Positions 5,774 to 6,417 of a DNA stretch of 6,417 bases are shown here, piece by piece; within the stretch, counting starts at the first letter, position 1; the number at the start of each line of letters is the position of its first letter. The stretch lies in NCBI GenBank assembly GCA_903862375.1, contig CAIOXR010000043.1:1-6417 (forward strand), in the 5' to 3' direction. The notes beneath the pieces are model-generated. The model saw only the letters and a program-made list of their open reading frames with translations. It ran no database searches and had not been told where the DNA came from. The DNA is from an uncultured bacterium (GTDB lineage Bacteria; Patescibacteriota; Minisyncoccia; Phycocordibacterales; UBA9973). A program made the position numbers and the translations under genes.

Positions 5774-6417
5774 TTAATTATATTTATAAATTACTGAATG
5801 TCCATAATCTTTATTACATTCATAAACTTTATTAAAATTTGAATCTAAATCCTTTTTTATAATGCTATCCATCGCCATATCATAATTCGAAAAAAACATA
5901 TAGACACTATTATTTATATAATTATCATTAATATTTTTCCTAAAATCTACTAAATTCCATGGATTTGTATAAACTAAAATTTTCATACCTGTATAATAAT
6001 GAGTCATCGGATCTTGGTTTGATATTATAATCGATCTATGATTTATATTATTACTTATAAATCTACTTCCCTCTTTATAACATTCAATAGTTAAGTCTTT
6101 TGAATTTCTATATTCAATTTTATATGAAGAATATATAGAGATAATTAAAATAATACATAATATACCAAAAATAATATTTTTTATTTTACCTATTTTACTA
6201 ATAAATACACCCGAAACTAAACAAATGACAGGAATAATTGGCATTATGAATCGATCTTCTTTGTGTGGCATAGATATAACAATTAAGGAAAAGAAAATAA
6301 ACCATATTAAAAGTAAATATATTTCTTTCTTTAAAAACATTTTTTTATATAATATATATATTAATGAAATTATAAATGTTATACCAATAATAGAAAATAT
6401 ATGCCAAGAATTATCGA
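5774..6417 (-). CDS. C-terminal part of a GT-C fold membrane glycosyltransferase (GT22/GT39-like), 5' end outside the window
   Basis: The frame is open to the right edge: 25 more in-frame residues without a stop (starting DNSWHIFSIIG) precede the Met at 6340, and these form another hydrophobic segment. The Met at 6340 is therefore probably internal and the gene continues beyond the window. About 213 residues are visible. They contain membrane segments at about 6409-6347, 6322-6271, 6250-6200 and 6180-6125, then a polar tail of about 120 residues. The best clue is PHKEDRF (6268-6248) followed by a PIIP segment: HKExRF just before a membrane helix is the hallmark of GT22 (Alg9/PIG-B) enzymes and recurs in related GT39/PMT-type proteins. 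Such enzymes move a sugar from a polyprenyl-phosphate donor on the outer face of the membrane. The N-terminal catalytic Asp loop is not in view, so donor and acceptor are unknown. It heads the operon as seen here. Composition is extremely AT-rich. Confidence 0.72.
   Translation of the reverse strand, partial: DNSWHIFSIIGITFIISLIYILYKKMFLKKEIYLLLIWFIFFSLIVISMPHKEDRFIMPIIPVICLVSGVFISKIGKIKNIIFGILCIILIISIYSSYKIEYRNSKDLTIECYKEGSRFISNNINHRSIIISNQDPMTHYYTGMKILVYTNPWNLVDFRKNINDNYINNSVYMFFSNYDMAMDSIIKKDLDSNFNKVYECNKDYGHSVIYKYN

Noticed and set aside
5777..5782. Minus-strand TATAAT ten bases before the methyltransferase ATG
   Set aside because: It overlaps the last codons of the upstream gene, lacks the TG extension found at the other three promoters and sits in DNA so AT-rich that a chance match is likely.
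6338..6340. ATG at 6340 as the true start of the glycosyltransferase-like gene
   Set aside because: The frame continues without a stop to 6417 and encodes another membrane-type segment, and no promoter of the kind seen elsewhere lies at the right distance.

Overview
This AT-rich window carries six protein-coding genes, all on the minus strand and packed with very little intergenic DNA (1 to 91 bases). Read 5'->3' along the transcripts, from the right edge to the left, the order is: the C-terminal part of a GT-C-type membrane glycosyltransferase (open at the right edge), a class I SAM-dependent methyltransferase, a small membrane protein with an HEAGH metallopeptidase motif, a glutamate racemase (murI-like), a large UvrD/PcrA-type helicase fused to a RecB/AddB-type PD-(D/E)XK nuclease, and a JAB/MPN-like metalloprotease-type protein cut by the left edge. 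No RNA gene, CRISPR array, insertion sequence or origin was seen. The longest stretch without a gene is the 91 bases between the helicase and the JAB-like gene.

The organism is bacterial (MurI, TATAAT promoters, standard stop codons, all visible stops TAA). Low GC, very compact genes, absence of Shine-Dalgarno motifs and a roughly 1000-residue one-polypeptide UvrD-nuclease fusion fit a Patescibacteria/CPR-type genome best. That placement is inference from style, not from a phylogenetic marker.

The layout falls in two modes. The three rightmost genes (glycosyltransferase, methyltransferase, HEAGH membrane protein) are separated by 7 and 1 bases, lack their own convincing promoters and look like one operon for envelope or glycan work. 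The three leftmost genes (murI, helicase-nuclease, JAB-like) each have a private extended -10 promoter (TG-N-TATAAT) placed 6, 6 and 8 bases before the ATG. This predicts leaderless or nearly leaderless mRNAs and is the most striking pattern in the window.

Functionally, the racemase would supply D-glutamate for peptidoglycan. The helicase-nuclease would act in DNA end processing or repair. The membrane genes probably handle surface glycans or membrane proteolysis. The JAB-like protein is a candidate isopeptidase or protease of unknown substrate. I see no clear evidence of a multi-gene defence system: no ubiquitin-like, E1, E2, toxin-antitoxin or CRISPR partner lies in the window.
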